Assembly: GCA_963675135.1 (NCBI GenBank)
Contig: OY776131.1
Span: 34,991,381-35,055,380, forward strand
DNA length: 64,000 nt
Origin: Galeopsis tetrahit
Taxonomy: Eukaryota > Streptophyta > Magnoliopsida > Lamiales > Lamiaceae
Direction: 5' to 3'
The notes below the pieces were generated by a model that worked only from the letters and a program-made list of their open reading frames with translations, searched no databases and was not told where the DNA came from. Position 1 is the first letter of the stretch; each line of letters opens with the position of its first letter. The position numbers and the translations under genes were made by a program. This document shows, in pieces, positions 20,225 through 32,132 of this stretch.

Positions 20225-23200
20225 CTGCAAAAAATCAACATATTTAATTAGCTCAAAATATATATTACAAAATCAGTAACCCATAATTGCTCACAAGGTA
20301 AGCACACGATGCGAAAGAAACAAAATATAGTTTAAAATCCTCTAAATATTTATACAAAAATGAATTGCGTGCATGCAAAATTAATTCAACAAGTTAAAAA
20401 GTTTCTATAAATCTCAATTTTCAAAATGTTTGGTCTTACCCGATAATGTCTATTAACTGAGAATTAAATCAGCTAAAATCACTTCTAAAATAATTTGAAA
20501 AGAGAGTGATGGATTTACTACAAATTCATTATTTAAGTAAAATCTAACCATTAACCAGTAATTAAACATTACTGAAGTAATTTACTTGATGTCCAATTAT
20601 TAATCACATAATCCATTCAAATAAACATACTATCAGGTCTGCATAAAGCATAAGTTAAACTTAAATATTAAACTACAGCAAACAATTTGTAATACTCACA
20701 ATTTCATGCCTCCTAATTATTCACCTTACATAGACATGTAGAATTATCTGATGAAAAAAAAATTCAAAACTGTCCCTCGATCCCTATAAAAAAAAGGTTT
20801 GTATATCCCCAATATACCTTTTAGATTCAATTTACTTGTAATAATTCTCTATATGTTGATAAATCTATGAATACAAGTGGCCATCTCAGTAGCAACCTTG
20901 GATGTTTTAAATCAAACACCAAGCATCAAAATCAGAAACACACTCATATTTCGTGGGAAAGAGCTTAGAATAGAAAATCACAACCTCAAGAACAACATTA
21001 GTAATTCAATCATTCTTAACTAAGAATCTTGTCCATCTTCACCTGTTGACAATACAAGACAATCATATACGTGTTCTTTACATTAAACCCCGACGGGTGT
21101 TCATACCTTATTCATTCCATTGCGAATGATACAATCTGCAATAGATCGATGAATTAGGCGACAATATAAGAAAAGAGATAAATTGGGGAAAAGAGATTCT
21201 GAAAACTGAATGCTGCTTCTTTGATATCTAAAACGGCAGTTGAAGTATCCACCTCAATTGACAAAAAACGTGCACTTACAACCAAAAAAGAAAAAGAAAA
21301 AGGATGATTCGATACATAACCTGAAGAGAAGTGCCCACGCATATTGAACAAACTGACTCCTTCGTCCTTCATGTTCGTGACAGCGAATCCGCCATTAATT
21401 GGCACCGTGTTTCTCATTTGATCTCTTTGTTCATGGTATTGAATGGGAAATTGTGCACGTATAGAGGCTAGATCCCTCCTGTGAGAGTCGAGTGTTTTCT
21501 TTGCGGAGGTTGATTGCTGCCATTGCTCAGATTCGTAGAGTCCCTGAATTAGGATTCTAGGGTAAAAAATGAGTATGGGGCTACAGAAAAAAAAAATGAG
21601 AGAGATTTTCCTTAAATAATGTTTAATTTTCCTTTTGACGATTTTCCCACTTAAATTGAAAATTTGAAATACCGCCACTAATTTGGGTTTGAGATTTTTC
21701 CTAAAACAAAATTTTAAAATTTCTAGGGATCCCTGAATTGAAATACTGCAAAAAAAATTTGGCTCCAAAATCTATATTAAAATGAATATTTTTTAGTAGA
21801 ATAATATTTTTCAATTGACTTTGTTCAAAAAAAAATATATCAATTGACATGAAATGAATATAATACGGTTACTATTAATACAACTTTTTCTATAGGGTAG
21901 CAATGTATGTTACACAAAATTTGAATAATAAGAAAAAAAAAATGGATACCTTGAAAAAATTTAGTTGTGAAATTATTAATAATTAAAAAAAAACTAATGA
22001 GTATATTTAAAATAGATAAATTATCATTCTCTCCTTAAAATTACAATCAATCAATTATGAATAATATATTGTATCCATTATCATTTTTCCACGAAAAGAT
22101 TTTCATTCTATTTTTTACATATTATGTTATATTTTTCAATAACATCACTTCTACTACATCTATTATCATACTTTATATCATACGCATATTATTCTCTTTC
22201 TTTTAATCACTTGTACTATATTTATTATTTTATCTTATACATCTATTATTTTCTCTTTTACAATCACATCATTTATACTATATATATTATTTTATCATAT
22301 TTTCCGTAATCAAAACACAAGGGAAAAAAAATAGTGAGACAGATAGAGTAATATAGTATATGTTTATTATCTAACACAAATTTAGAATTTTTCTTTAAAT
22401 TAGATTTTTCTTTCTTTTTGCATTTTATATCCCAGAGGCAAAATTTTATGTAAACTGATTGCATTTTGTGTGTATATTTAACAATTATTGATTATTTCGT
22501 TAAAAATATACTCCTTCCATCTAAATTCATTTAATTTGTTCATTTATTTGAGCATGAGTTTTTATTAAATATTGATTAGTTTATGTGTAAAATAGATAAG
22601 TTGGGGTATGATAAGGTATTATAGAGTTCACTTATAAATTAAGTGATTATTTTGAATAAAGTATATGACAATTTAGCACAGAATGAGTATTAATCGAGTC
22701 AAACACGAGTCGGTCGATATTGGTTGTTTGATTTATTTACTTTAGCTTTTGGCCCTAGCCCTTTAAATAGATTCTCTACACTTTTGAGTAGCATACTTTG
22801 ATATTAATACTATTATTAAGAAAATAAATTTTCACTCTTGTACAAAAAATGTTTGTCTTCTACGATTATCGTCCCATGTCAGACGAGGTCTATGTATGAG
22901 ATTCGGGTCCCAAATTCTATTTTTAGGCCTACTTTTGGACCTTATAAGTTTTCAGAATTTGTTCCAATTTTATTTGAAAATTTTAGGTTTTGACGTTAAT
23001 ATGTTTATTTCATAACACAATGTAAATTTATCATGGCACTCATACTTTTAACTTGATAAATTAGATCATGAAAGTTTCATATCACAATAAAGAGCTTATA
23101 CGATCAAAATTTCAACTTACTATTAGCCATTTCAATGTACAATTAACAAAATGTAATGCAAGTTTATTAGAGTATGTACCGTCATCAATATAATGACTAG

Positions 23201-24130
23201 ATTTCTTTAAAAAATTAAAAATACATTAAATAAAATGGTATCTTACTTCCAAACATACAAAATCATATATAGGACACCAAACATCATGATATAAAGTGAA
23301 CAACTTCTAAACTATTTTTTTGCACCAAAATAAATACTAGTGGCCTTTTTCGTGTTATCATAACTCACGTGACAATAAAAGGGTTTTGAATTATAAGAAA
23401 GAAAAGATAAAGGCCATAAGTTCACAAGTCAAATCAAAGGTTCGGGTGCCATCGAAAAATGGTACACCCCTAAATAGGACATAGCAATAAAAGCGATTAA
23501 AAATTTCGAAAAAACTGATCAAGCCAAGAAATCTGAAACCGGGTGAACGACCATGGAGGGTCAAATGCATCGCCCCAACTGCCCTTGAAGTTGGAGACAC
23601 GGGTGAAATCATTTCAACGTTTTACTATTCTTAATTTATATTAGACTTGAACACAAGGGTGAAATCATTTCAACATTTCAAAGTGATTAATGTGCTAGAT
23701 AGCCACTTCTCTAATGTTCGATATCGTAAATTAGTACTCTAATTAAGATATTACATTATTAGAGGAAATTTTAATTCATATATTATCATTAAATTGAAAA
23801 ATAAAAATAAAATTATTACACTATATTAATTTTCTTTAAAAAACCGTGTCTGATACATACCCATCTCATTTTATCATAAGAAATGATCTAAAAAAACAAA
23901 ACAAAATTAAAACAAAATTATATATATAATTATGTATTTCAGTATTTTAAATAGATATAAATAATTTGAATGTGGTATAAGGAAAAACAATTAAAGATAA
24001 ATATAATTTTTACTATTAAAAAATTGGCGCTTTAAGAAAAAAATTGGCGCTCATAAGAATTATTCGAGAGCATACCTATAGGTAAAAAATTGGGGTTTAA
24101 GAGAAAAATTGGCGCTCCAATTCGATTCTA
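20225..24130. other. CACTA interior, AT-rich, no recognised gene
   Basis: A 204-codon minus-strand frame at 21154-21768 is AT-rich and unrecognised. Its middle part (about 21310-21560) has more gene-like codon use and could be a decayed exon. A short GGGTGAAATCATTTCAAC word is duplicated at about 23604 and 23659. Four copies of AAATTGGCGCT or a close variant lie at 24022-24112. No other structure is supported, apart from the Stowaway MITE listed separately. Confidence 0.45.
22511..22687. mobile_element. Stowaway-like MITE
   Basis: The element is flanked by TA. The left end reads CTCCTTCCATCTAAATT and the right end, read inward, CTCATTCTGTGCTAAATT. The interior phrases ATTGATTAGTTTAT and GATAAGTTG also occur in the split Stowaway copy at 31885-32124, so they are one family. 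Confidence 0.65.
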
Positions 24131-25413
24131 AATCAGTGGGGGAAGTAAGGTAGAAGCACAAATCTGGACTAGGGTAGACGACGACTACTTAGGAGTGGTT
24201 CTTCGGTTAGAGTTGTCGCTCCAACGTATACTTCTGACCACCTCAACCAGTCGATCCCGATGCTAGACGTTTTTGCGGGCTACTTTCCAGGTACTTTTTG
24301 TTCTTCAATTTCTATTGAATTTCGATTACTTATCGTATTTATTCTCTATGTTAACGTATCAGGTGCTTGCAGGATTGATTGAATTTGAACATGTTATTTA
24401 TTTTTTAAATCAATAAGAAAAGGGTTATGTTGGATTGATTGAATCTGAACTCGCTGTTATCTGTTTAATTGAAAATGGTCATATTTCGTGCTTTTAGGTT
24501 TTTAATTGTTTTTCACTTGTTCCCTAGTTGCAACTTTATTTCTAAGCATCTCTTTAGCTTATACCCGTAAATTGCAGTAATTCTAAGTTTTCATCTTCTT
24601 GAGAATCAAGTTCCTACAATAATTACACATGTTGATCTTCTGTTGAATTAAGATCAAAACTGTAGTTTGATTCAATCAATGCCCTGTTGTACCATAACCT
24701 CAAGTTTTTAATCCGATCAATCCAAATATTGTAGGAGCACAATCTTCATTTTAAATTGTTGCTACACGAGTTATGGAATCTTGAAAGTTCTTACGGCATT
24801 GTTTTAAAATTTGTATACTTGCAGCTTCTTCATAGGTGCTGGAAGCACACCATTATATATATTATGTTGCATGTTGTTGTAATGGCAGTGTTGCCAGATT
24901 AGTTTATTTAGTATATATGTTTTCTTATTATATATGACTTATATATGTCAATTACTCACATTTTGATTTCCAAAGGTGTCAAGCTTACAACAAAGAATTC
25001 AAACGGGTAGTTTGATATTAATTTCATCTTCTTGTTTTGAATCTGTTGGGGTGAAGTAGGGGGCGTTGTATTGGACTTTCAACGGTAAGTGGGATAATCA
25101 CAACAATTTTTTATTATTATTATTAGTGTCGCTGTAATCTTATTTTAATTTATTTCACCTTACAAGTGACAAAAAGTTCATATCATTCTCACCCAATTAT
25201 TTCTGACATAGTCAATAGGTGATGTATGGTGGTCCCTATTCTATCCTGCCTAAAACTCTTAACAGAAGATACTAGAAAATTTCTGCATTTATGCTTAACT
25301 AGGGATGTTAGTACACCATAAATTCTAAATTGTCAACTGATTGATGATGTATGCATTACTTATGGTTTTGATATCATGGTTTTCTTAATATCTTTATACC
25401 TGGTCTATATTAG

Positions 25414-25771
25414 GAATGCCCTGTTGGAACGTATAAAGATGATGAAGGGTCTGATACGAGTCTTTGCAAGCCTTGTTCTCTAGAGCACCTTTCTATTCGT
25501 GCTAAGTTTTGTCTATGTAAATGGTATGCTGAGTAATATGATGAAAATTTCTAGTTAGTAAATCTGGATTTTATAGTTTATAAAGATTAACTAAATTCTA
25601 CTAGCTCTCTTACATGGGCCTGGTTGCTGCAGGTGGAGTGACCTAGTCAAGTTGTCCGTATAAATGTATATCTGATAAGTACAGGACACTAAGGTGTTAC
25701 ACACCATTTGAGGAGCTGATATATACATTTGGAGGCCCCTGACCCTTTGCCTTTCTGTTGTTCTGTTTAGT
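25414..25771 (+). pseudogene. Captured host gene fragment, ephrin-receptor-like/glycine-rich protein family
   Basis: One exon (25414-25523) encodes ECPVGTYKDDEGSDTSLCKP and a further CSLEHL. The next (from 25633) encodes SSCPYKCISDKYR and FEELIYTFGGP. The intron between them is retained with GT...AG borders. The pattern (Cys-rich repeat followed by a TFGGP box) resembles the plant family of large glycine-rich, tyrosine-kinase-ephrin-receptor-like proteins such as Arabidopsis At5g47020; this comparison is from memory. A one-base insertion near the end of the first exon and two in-frame stops in the second show it is not functional. It lies opposite to the transposase remnant. Confidence 0.6.
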
Positions 25772-26115
25772 CATGTTCCTGGATGGAAGGGCTTAATAAC
25801 TTGATGGAGATAAGACTTGAAAGGTGTGTAGGATGTGAGGAAATTCCAACTCTGAGGCATTTACCACATCTCAAGTCCCTGTATATTGAAGGGTTGATGA
25901 AGGTGAAATCCATAGGTTCATCATTCTACATGATTCACAATAATGGAGATTTCAAGTAAACAATAAATGTGTTTCTGACTCTTGAAGGCTCGAGTTGATC
26001 CGTATGCCAAACCTGATGGAGTGGGTAGAAGTAGGAATTCTAAGTGACGCTCAACTGCTCAAGTGAAGGTATTTCAACGCCTTAAATATTTAAATATCTG
26101 TAACTGCAATATGCT
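25772..26115 (+). pseudogene. Captured NLR leucine-rich repeat fragment
   Basis: The frame SWMEGLNNLMEIRLERC continues with EIPTLRHLPHLKSLYIEGL and MKVKSIGSSFY, then after frame breaks MPNLMEWVEVGILSDAQLL and LKYLNICNCNML. This is the LRR rhythm of CC-NB-LRR resistance proteins. Stops and frame changes indicate a dead fragment. It abuts the ephrin-receptor-like fragment with no gap, so two unrelated host gene pieces are fused in one transposon. Confidence 0.7.
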
Positions 26116-27242
26116 TAGAATCTGAATATGCTTTGTGAAAACAGAAACTTGAGTGCGATATTTTCTTTTTGTCAATCTGTTTATTTCTGTTTTACACATT
26201 TTTTTTTTTCACATTTGTCATAATTCTGCGCCATTCAACTATGTTTAAACTAGTTCTTAAGGATATAGGTGATAGCTTATCTTCTGTGAATTGAGTGATA
26301 GGTGATAGTTGACAAGTCTTAGTGTCATACCTCATTACCTTGCATTATTCATGAGGATATTGTGAATGAAACATCATTACGTTCAAATAATAGTTCTTAA
26401 TTTCACCCCCAACTCATGTTTCTTTCTTTCTTGCACTCAGCAATGACTGTGTGTGTAGGAGTGTGACTGGAGATTATGAGACTGTCGTTCTGCTCTGAAA
26501 ATTGTAGCTCCTATCTGAACCCAAATATACAAAATCATCATGTTTTTATGTGTTCAAAAGCATTTATGCGTGGCTTGTTTACATAAAATATGATTAGTGG
26601 ACTTTGTATGTATAAGACTCTCAAACCCTCTTCAATTCGAGCCCAAAAAACAGAGCATCAGTAGCTAAAGTTCCATTCTCATTTGAAAAAAAAAATAGAG
26701 CATCAGTGGCTAAAGTTCCAGTCCTATTTTTTTCCTACGGGAGAGGCAATTTTTTTTATTGTAGTTTGATCTTAAATGCCATCAAGATATAAAAAAATTG
26801 TTAATTGTGTCGATGTGTCATATTTTAACAGAAAACGTTAAACTGACTCAACAATTTTTTTTGGTATTGTTGTTATTAGGAACCTTGTGAAACATGATTT
26901 ATACAGTTTGGCTAGTTCATTATTCATAATTTTTTAATGCTGCTATTTTATTTTTATGATTAGCAATTAGAATGTTTTAATTTGAGCATTCGGCATGAAT
27001 CAGAATCATTGACCTGATTCAAAACTATTAAGGACATAAAAATTGCTAATAATTATAAGTACATCCATTAATTCGTCTAAAATTCGTCTAAGAGGTTGTA
27101 AAAATTGTTTGATCTTTACTAAATAATAATAGTAGTTTTTGTTTCTTGTCCTTCTCTACGAAGGAGTAACTATTTTATTAATCATACATCTACATTATAT
27201 ATTCAGGAACCATGATCAAGCTATTCAAAGTAAAGACAATAA
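26116..27242. other. CACTA interior, non-coding
   Basis: AT-rich sequence with a local duplication (the AGAGCATCAGT block with CTAAAGTTCCA at about 26652 and 26697). No gene or element end is seen. Confidence 0.5.
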
Positions 27243-27667
27243 GGGCATGTTTGTTTTGGGACTCACACGTCCGGACGTGGGACGTAACGTCCCCCGTCTT
27301 GTTCTAGTTCGGGATTTCACATCCGGATTTCAACATCCATTTCCATCCACCCTTAAAAATATATATATATTCTACTATTATAATAATACAACATCACCCA
27401 CTCCTACTAATTGATTTGACATAAAGTTATATTCTACTATTATAATAATACAACATCACCACTCTTATTAATTGATTTGACATAAAGTTATATTATATAA
27501 TACATCATTACACACTCTTACGCAATTGATTTGACATAAAGTTACATTCTATCTTACTCAACATCCCAAAACAAACACACACCATCACTATTCATCAGTA
27601 TTTCTCCATCCAGGATTTCCCCATCCCCATCTCCCCCATCCTATATAATCCCAAAACAAACATGCCC
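27243..27667. mobile_element. PIF/Harbinger (Tourist-like) MITE
   Basis: Terminal inverted repeats GGGCATGTTTGTTTTGGGA at both ends are perfect over 19 bp. The TAA target duplication (27240-27242 and 27668-27670) is the TWA type used by PIF/Harbinger. Inside, a roughly 60-bp unit ending TTGATTTGACATAAAGTTA is repeated three times (about 27365-27545). Confidence 0.85.
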
Positions 27668-28255
27668 TAAAGAAAAATTGATGAAGAGATAATGTGAAGA
27701 AAACTACGAAGGAGTAATGGGCTAGAGAACAATGTCTTCAAAAAGGTTCTTATTGCTCTTTTCTAATTATTAAATTACGAAAATTAAATTAGTCACCTTT
27801 AACTGACAAATTGTGATTTCTTGTATGTGTGTGGTCCCTTCTTGTCTTGATGATATTGTAATAAACTGAGTATATTGAAATCATTGGACTATATTAGAGT
27901 GTTCAGAATATTATGTGAAAAAACTTTTAAAGTTGGCTAATGAATTTAATTTTTTCTGGGTTTCTATATAGTGGAGTTCATAATTTATTTTTTGCATAGT
28001 CGTGGCTTTTTGCATACTAGCAATCATTTTTTTTAATAGGGATGACAATGAGGCGGGTTCAAACCCGGACCCACCTTGAACCTGACCCGTATGGGCCGGG
28101 TATGGACCTGGTTAAGCGGGTATGGGACGGGTCGTGATTTTTGTCAAACCTGCCTCGCCTACTCGTACCCTCTATATATAAATATAGTAATATATATATA
28201 TATATATGTGTGTGTATATTATATATATATATATATTACTATATTTATAAAACTT

Positions 28256-28372
28256 TTTTTTTTTTTTATGGAAGTTAAATACCCATCCCTTTTTTCCCCT
28301 CCCCATGACTCGAACCCAGGACCTAAGGCCTAGGTAGTGGTGCTCTAACCACTTGAGCTATCCCACTTTGTC
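28256..28372 (-). mobile_element. tRNA-derived SINE
   Basis: On the minus strand a pol III A box (TAGCTCAAGTGG) and B box (GGTTCGAGTC) sit at tRNA-like spacing. A short unrelated body and a 12-nt A tail follow. A perfect 14-bp target duplication TATTTATAAAACTT flanks it (28242-28255 and 28373-28386). These are the hallmarks of a SINE insertion by LINE machinery. Confidence 0.85.
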
Positions 28373-28473
28373 TATTTATAAAACTTATATGTATATTAAT
28401 GTATATATGTTTGTAAAAATATTTTTTATTTAGTTTTTTAGTATTAAATGAATAGGAAATGTTATTTTAAACA

Positions 28474-28758
28474 AGGCAAAAACTTGTGTGAGACCGTCTC
28501 ACGGATCTTTTTCTGTGAGACGGATCCTTTTAACCCATATTTCAAAATTTTGGGTAGGATAACCCATATTTTTTTTCCAGATTTTGGTTTGTTAAAAAAG
28601 TGATAATGTTTATGTAAAAAGTGATAATATTTTTAACAAAAATGACTATCACTTTTTACTTAAACACTATCACTTTTTGCTCAAACATTATCACTTTTTA
28701 TATATAAGGGCCGTCTCACGGATCTCATTCTGTGAGACGTCTCACCCAAGACTAGCCC
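28474..28758. mobile_element. hAT-type MITE with GTGAGACNGTCTCAC ends
   Basis: This is a 285-bp element with a perfect 8-bp duplication TTTAAACA (28466-28473 and 28759-28766), as expected for hAT. The ends are imperfect inverted repeats, each with a GAGAC/GTCTC palindrome (about 28490-28502 and 28733-28744). GTGATAAT/ATTATCAC words fill the interior. No coding capacity. Confidence 0.75.
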
Positions 28759-29511
28759 TTTAAACAATTATATATTTAATTTGAATTATGTAATATCAAA
28801 ATAAATATATTGTATACATTAAAATTAATTTTAAAAAATATGTGGGACATGACTGGTAAAATCCGGTGGGTTTTCAAGCGGGGCAGGTTCGGATATGAGA
28901 ATTTTCTAGCGGGGCGGGTCCTGGGACAGGGCATACCCGTCTCAGACCCGCCCCATTAGGTCATTATCATCCCTATTTAAGAACTTGTATTCGAAATTAG
29001 AGACCATTATGTCTTTTTTAACTTCAAATAACATTATATTGTCATTAAAATATACTCCCTTTGTCCAATTTTATTATGCCCACTTTTCCGGGCACGGGTT
29101 TTAATGAATATTGATGGAATAAATACAAATTAAGTCACTATATAAGACCCTTAAACAATTTAAGACACAAAATATTCTTAAAACAATTTAAGTCACTTTC
29201 TACGCTGAAAATCCAAATTTGCCCTTTACTTTTTAAAAAAGTGAACTATTTGTATTATATAAAGAAATTCCTTATTTTACGCAATTTTATGTAATTTATT
29301 GTATTTCATTTATTTCTTCGGCAGTTACCATGAATACAGAGGATCGACGATCGAATATGCAGATTGTGGCAATTAATTTCATCTTCTATCTCAAACAACC
29401 ATTTTGACCTTCCATATCTATTGCACTTATTTTCATCTCCAAAGATACCAAAATTTCTGATCTTTTCAGTTTTCATAATAATTAATTTTTGGATCCCTGT
29501 TCATCCCAGAA

Positions 29512-29688
29512 ATGCAGAACGGTGTAATACTCAAAATCGATCATGAGGGTAAATGCAAGTTGATTCGTTCAACCGATCAAACAACATATCAGAGTATCAT
29601 AGATGAAATCAACAAAAATGGCCCAATTTATCCGAAGGTAAATTTTCAATTTTATATTCAGTTGGGTGCATCAAGAATTGTTATTTAG
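29512..29688 (+). CDS. Hypothetical 58-codon ORF inside the MULE
   Basis: The frame starts MQNGVILKIDHEGKCKLIRS and continues with SIIDEINKNGPIYPK. A donor-like AAG|GTAAAT follows that point, and after it the frame becomes AT-rich before stopping. A second frame at 29712-29900 lies just downstream. I do not recognise either. The first part has gene-like composition and may be a captured exon. Confidence 0.25.
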   Translation: MQNGVILKIDHEGKCKLIRSTDQTTYQSIIDEINKNGPIYPKVNFQFYIQLGASRIVI

Positions 29689-30242
29689 AGTCCGATAGTG
29701 ATTTTAGTGGTATGATGGAATTCTACATTTTTAATTATGCTCGGAACAAGTCTATACATGATCCAAATAGTCAAGGAAATGTTAATACTGACTGTTTTAA
29801 TTATTCTTCGAGTTCTGTTGATGTATGTCAGATTAATAAATCTAGTAATATGCCCAGCAGTTCACTGATTTTGAAGGAGAATTCCTTCTGCATTTCTTGA
29901 AGCAATGAATGTATTTTATTTTAGGTTTCGACAGTGAGTGTAGTGCTTTTAAAATAATGAGGATAGTTAGGTTTCGGTCAGTAGAAGTCTATCTGTATGA
30001 GATGAAGTTATATTGTTATAAAACTAATGTATGGTCATTTGTTCAGTCATATCCATATCAAAACATGTTCAATGTAGAATGAGTTGCATATGAAGGATGA
30101 TATGTAGATCGTCATGTAATCGTTTCTACATTATGCGCTTAATCTGCATTATTGAAATGGGTATGCTTAATAATCAGCAGAAGAACAAATATGTGTAAAG
30201 TTTTGTCTGCATCAATGTCGATTATATTGCATATAATGGGTG

Positions 30243-31154
30243 TTATGTAGATCGAACCACATATACCACGACAACAACATATCCCACGACACGCTTCCCT
30301 GCATATAGTAAAACTATAAATATAAATTGAAACATTAATAAGCAAAAAATGCTTAATAATAAACATAACATACCTTTATGTTTTACTGCAATCTTATCCA
30401 AACGTTCCACTTTGCCTCCTGCACCTGCTAAATAGCGTATAAAAAATATCAATGAGGTACACTAAATCCACTTAATTAGAGTTTTCATATGTTCATAAAC
30501 TTCAAAATAAACATACATACATTTTATGAGCTACACCACATATAAATAACGTGCCACAGGACATATCTGAACATAGAATCATCACACAAAGATGCAATGC
30601 CCACATCAAACATCTATGCTGCAAACAATGCATTTTCTAGCCGGCTATGTGGTCAGCCACTACACAATGCAATGCAGACATGCATCTGCAGAAGTATTAC
30701 CTCCATATGCAGGGATATCATCATATGTACAGATGCAATGTATGTGCATTTACCACTGCAGCTAGTCATTTACTTTTATTAATTTCCACATTTACTCAAT
30801 TTTACTTGCCTGCTTATGGATAATATGCATAGCTTTTTCGACTACAGTACAGTTAGTTTCTAGCATTAAACATTTATGTTGTGGATTAAATACAATAGTT
30901 AAGTGTGTATGTGATCATAGAATGTTAGATACATCTCAGTATATTTCAAACAAAAAATATTTAATCGATTCTTATAGATGTACGCTTACAAAACTTTAGA
31001 TTTTTTTATTTTGGTTGTAATAAATACAAATAATCCTAGTATTACCTCTGGTTGTTCTATTTGATACATGCACCTCCCTAGTCCTATTACTTTTTCCAAT
31101 ATTTGGTCGATCTTGTTCCTCAATATGAATCTCACGTCTTTTGTCTCTAGCCAT
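30243..31154 (-). CDS. Hypothetical three-exon small gene inside the MULE
   Basis: Possible exons are 31154-31046, 30424-30374 and 30298-30243, all with GT...AG borders and matching phase, giving 71 residues. The product begins MARDKRREIHIEEQDRPN, is highly basic in the first half, and ends in a Val-rich stretch. It is not recognised. It could be chance, since the exons are short; consistent splice phase is the only support. Confidence 0.25.
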
Positions 31155-32132
31155 ATCTGTATATAACAGTTTTTATAAACAAAATTAAAATTTAAAACAT
31201 AGATAATCGGGAAGAAAACAAAGTTTAAAAAACACAAAAAATAAAAACATAAAACGAGGAATCGAAAACACGAATACGTTGTTTACAGATAAATAAAACA
31301 TCCAAACTTGTATCATGCAGCTCGAAATCCAAACAAATTAACATTAATAATATCTATATATTAAGTAAGAATCTATTACACAGACGATTTCATATAATTT
31401 GAAGGTATCTATCTACCCATTACGAAATCGACAAAACTGATTCAATGTTTAAGGGATTTAACAAAAAATAAGATAAAAAATATAAAAGATACTGAACTCG
31501 AATAGAAGTGTATGAGTAGTACATACCTAATGTGCAGAAAAGAATCAATCGGTTGATTAAGATATGAAGTCGCCGGCGAAAACCCTCACGGTAGAATGCA
31601 GAGTGATGAAAGAAAGTTGATCTAATTGGAGTTTTGTTAACTTCAATAATGGAAATGTGTGAAAGATGGTATGTTTGTATCAATTATAGCAAAATTTACG
31701 ATGATTGATATAATTTTAAATATTGTCACACGCATGTAGTTGACTAATGTGTTTTTACCATTAATTAAATTAAGAGGGTAAATATGAACTTTTGCCTCTA
31801 TTAGTGATCTTTTTTGTAATTACAATTAAAAATGTTTTTTATTGTTAAAACACTATGTGAAATGACCCTTTATGTCATTGCCCCAATATTGATTAGTTTA
31901 TTCATAAAGTAGATAAGTTGAGGGTATGATGGGGTATTGTGGGGTCCATTTGTAAATAAATTATTGTTTATGAATAAAGTGAATTGCAAAGTAGGTAAAT
32001 AAGTGATGGTAGGAGGATGGAGATAAAGTAGTATGAATAGTATTGTTTCCAAAAAGGGCATGGGCATAATAAAATTGGACAACCAAAAAAGGAAAGTGGG
32101 AATAATGAAATTGGACGGAGGGAGTATTTTTT

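Larger units (their letters stand above)
28037..28975. mobile_element. TIR element of unknown superfamily, twice invaded
   Basis: Ends TAGGGATGACAATGAGGCGG and its imperfect inverted copy (28945-28975) are flanked by the 5-bp direct repeat TTTAA (28032-28036 and 28976-28980). GC-rich GGGCGGGT words lie inside both ends in an AT-rich body. A SINE and a hAT MITE are nested inside. Removing these leaves about 520 bp. The 5-bp duplication does not fit the common superfamilies; imprecise ends are possible. Confidence 0.55.
29116..31884. mobile_element. Mutator-like element inserted into the Stowaway MITE
   Basis: A 9-bp target duplication AATATTGAT (29107-29115 and 31885-31893) lies exactly where the Stowaway sequence is interrupted. 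The termini both start GG and show a degenerate inverted match over about 45 bp (both include a TTNAACAAT word). No transposase is recognised. It contains possible small spliced ORFs, so it may be a gene-carrying MULE. Confidence 0.7.
29055..32124. mobile_element. Stowaway MITE split by a later insertion
   Basis: The left part (29055-29115) begins CTCCCTTTGTCCAATTTTAT after TA. The right part (31894-32124) ends with AATTGGACGGAGGGAG before TA. The two ends form the classic Stowaway inverted repeat. Joined at the shared AATATTGAT, they make a normal element of about 290 bp. The interruption is the element at 29116-31884. Confidence 0.82.

Noticed and set aside
21154..21768. 204-codon minus-strand ORF as a gene
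   Set aside because: The ends are Phe/Ile/Lys-rich AT sequence; only a middle part looks coding and no family is recognised. Left as possible decayed exon in the spacer entry.
28302..28370. A tRNA gene on the minus strand
   Set aside because: A and B boxes are present, but the 3' half cannot form a tRNA, an A tail follows, and a 14-bp target duplication shows it is a SINE.
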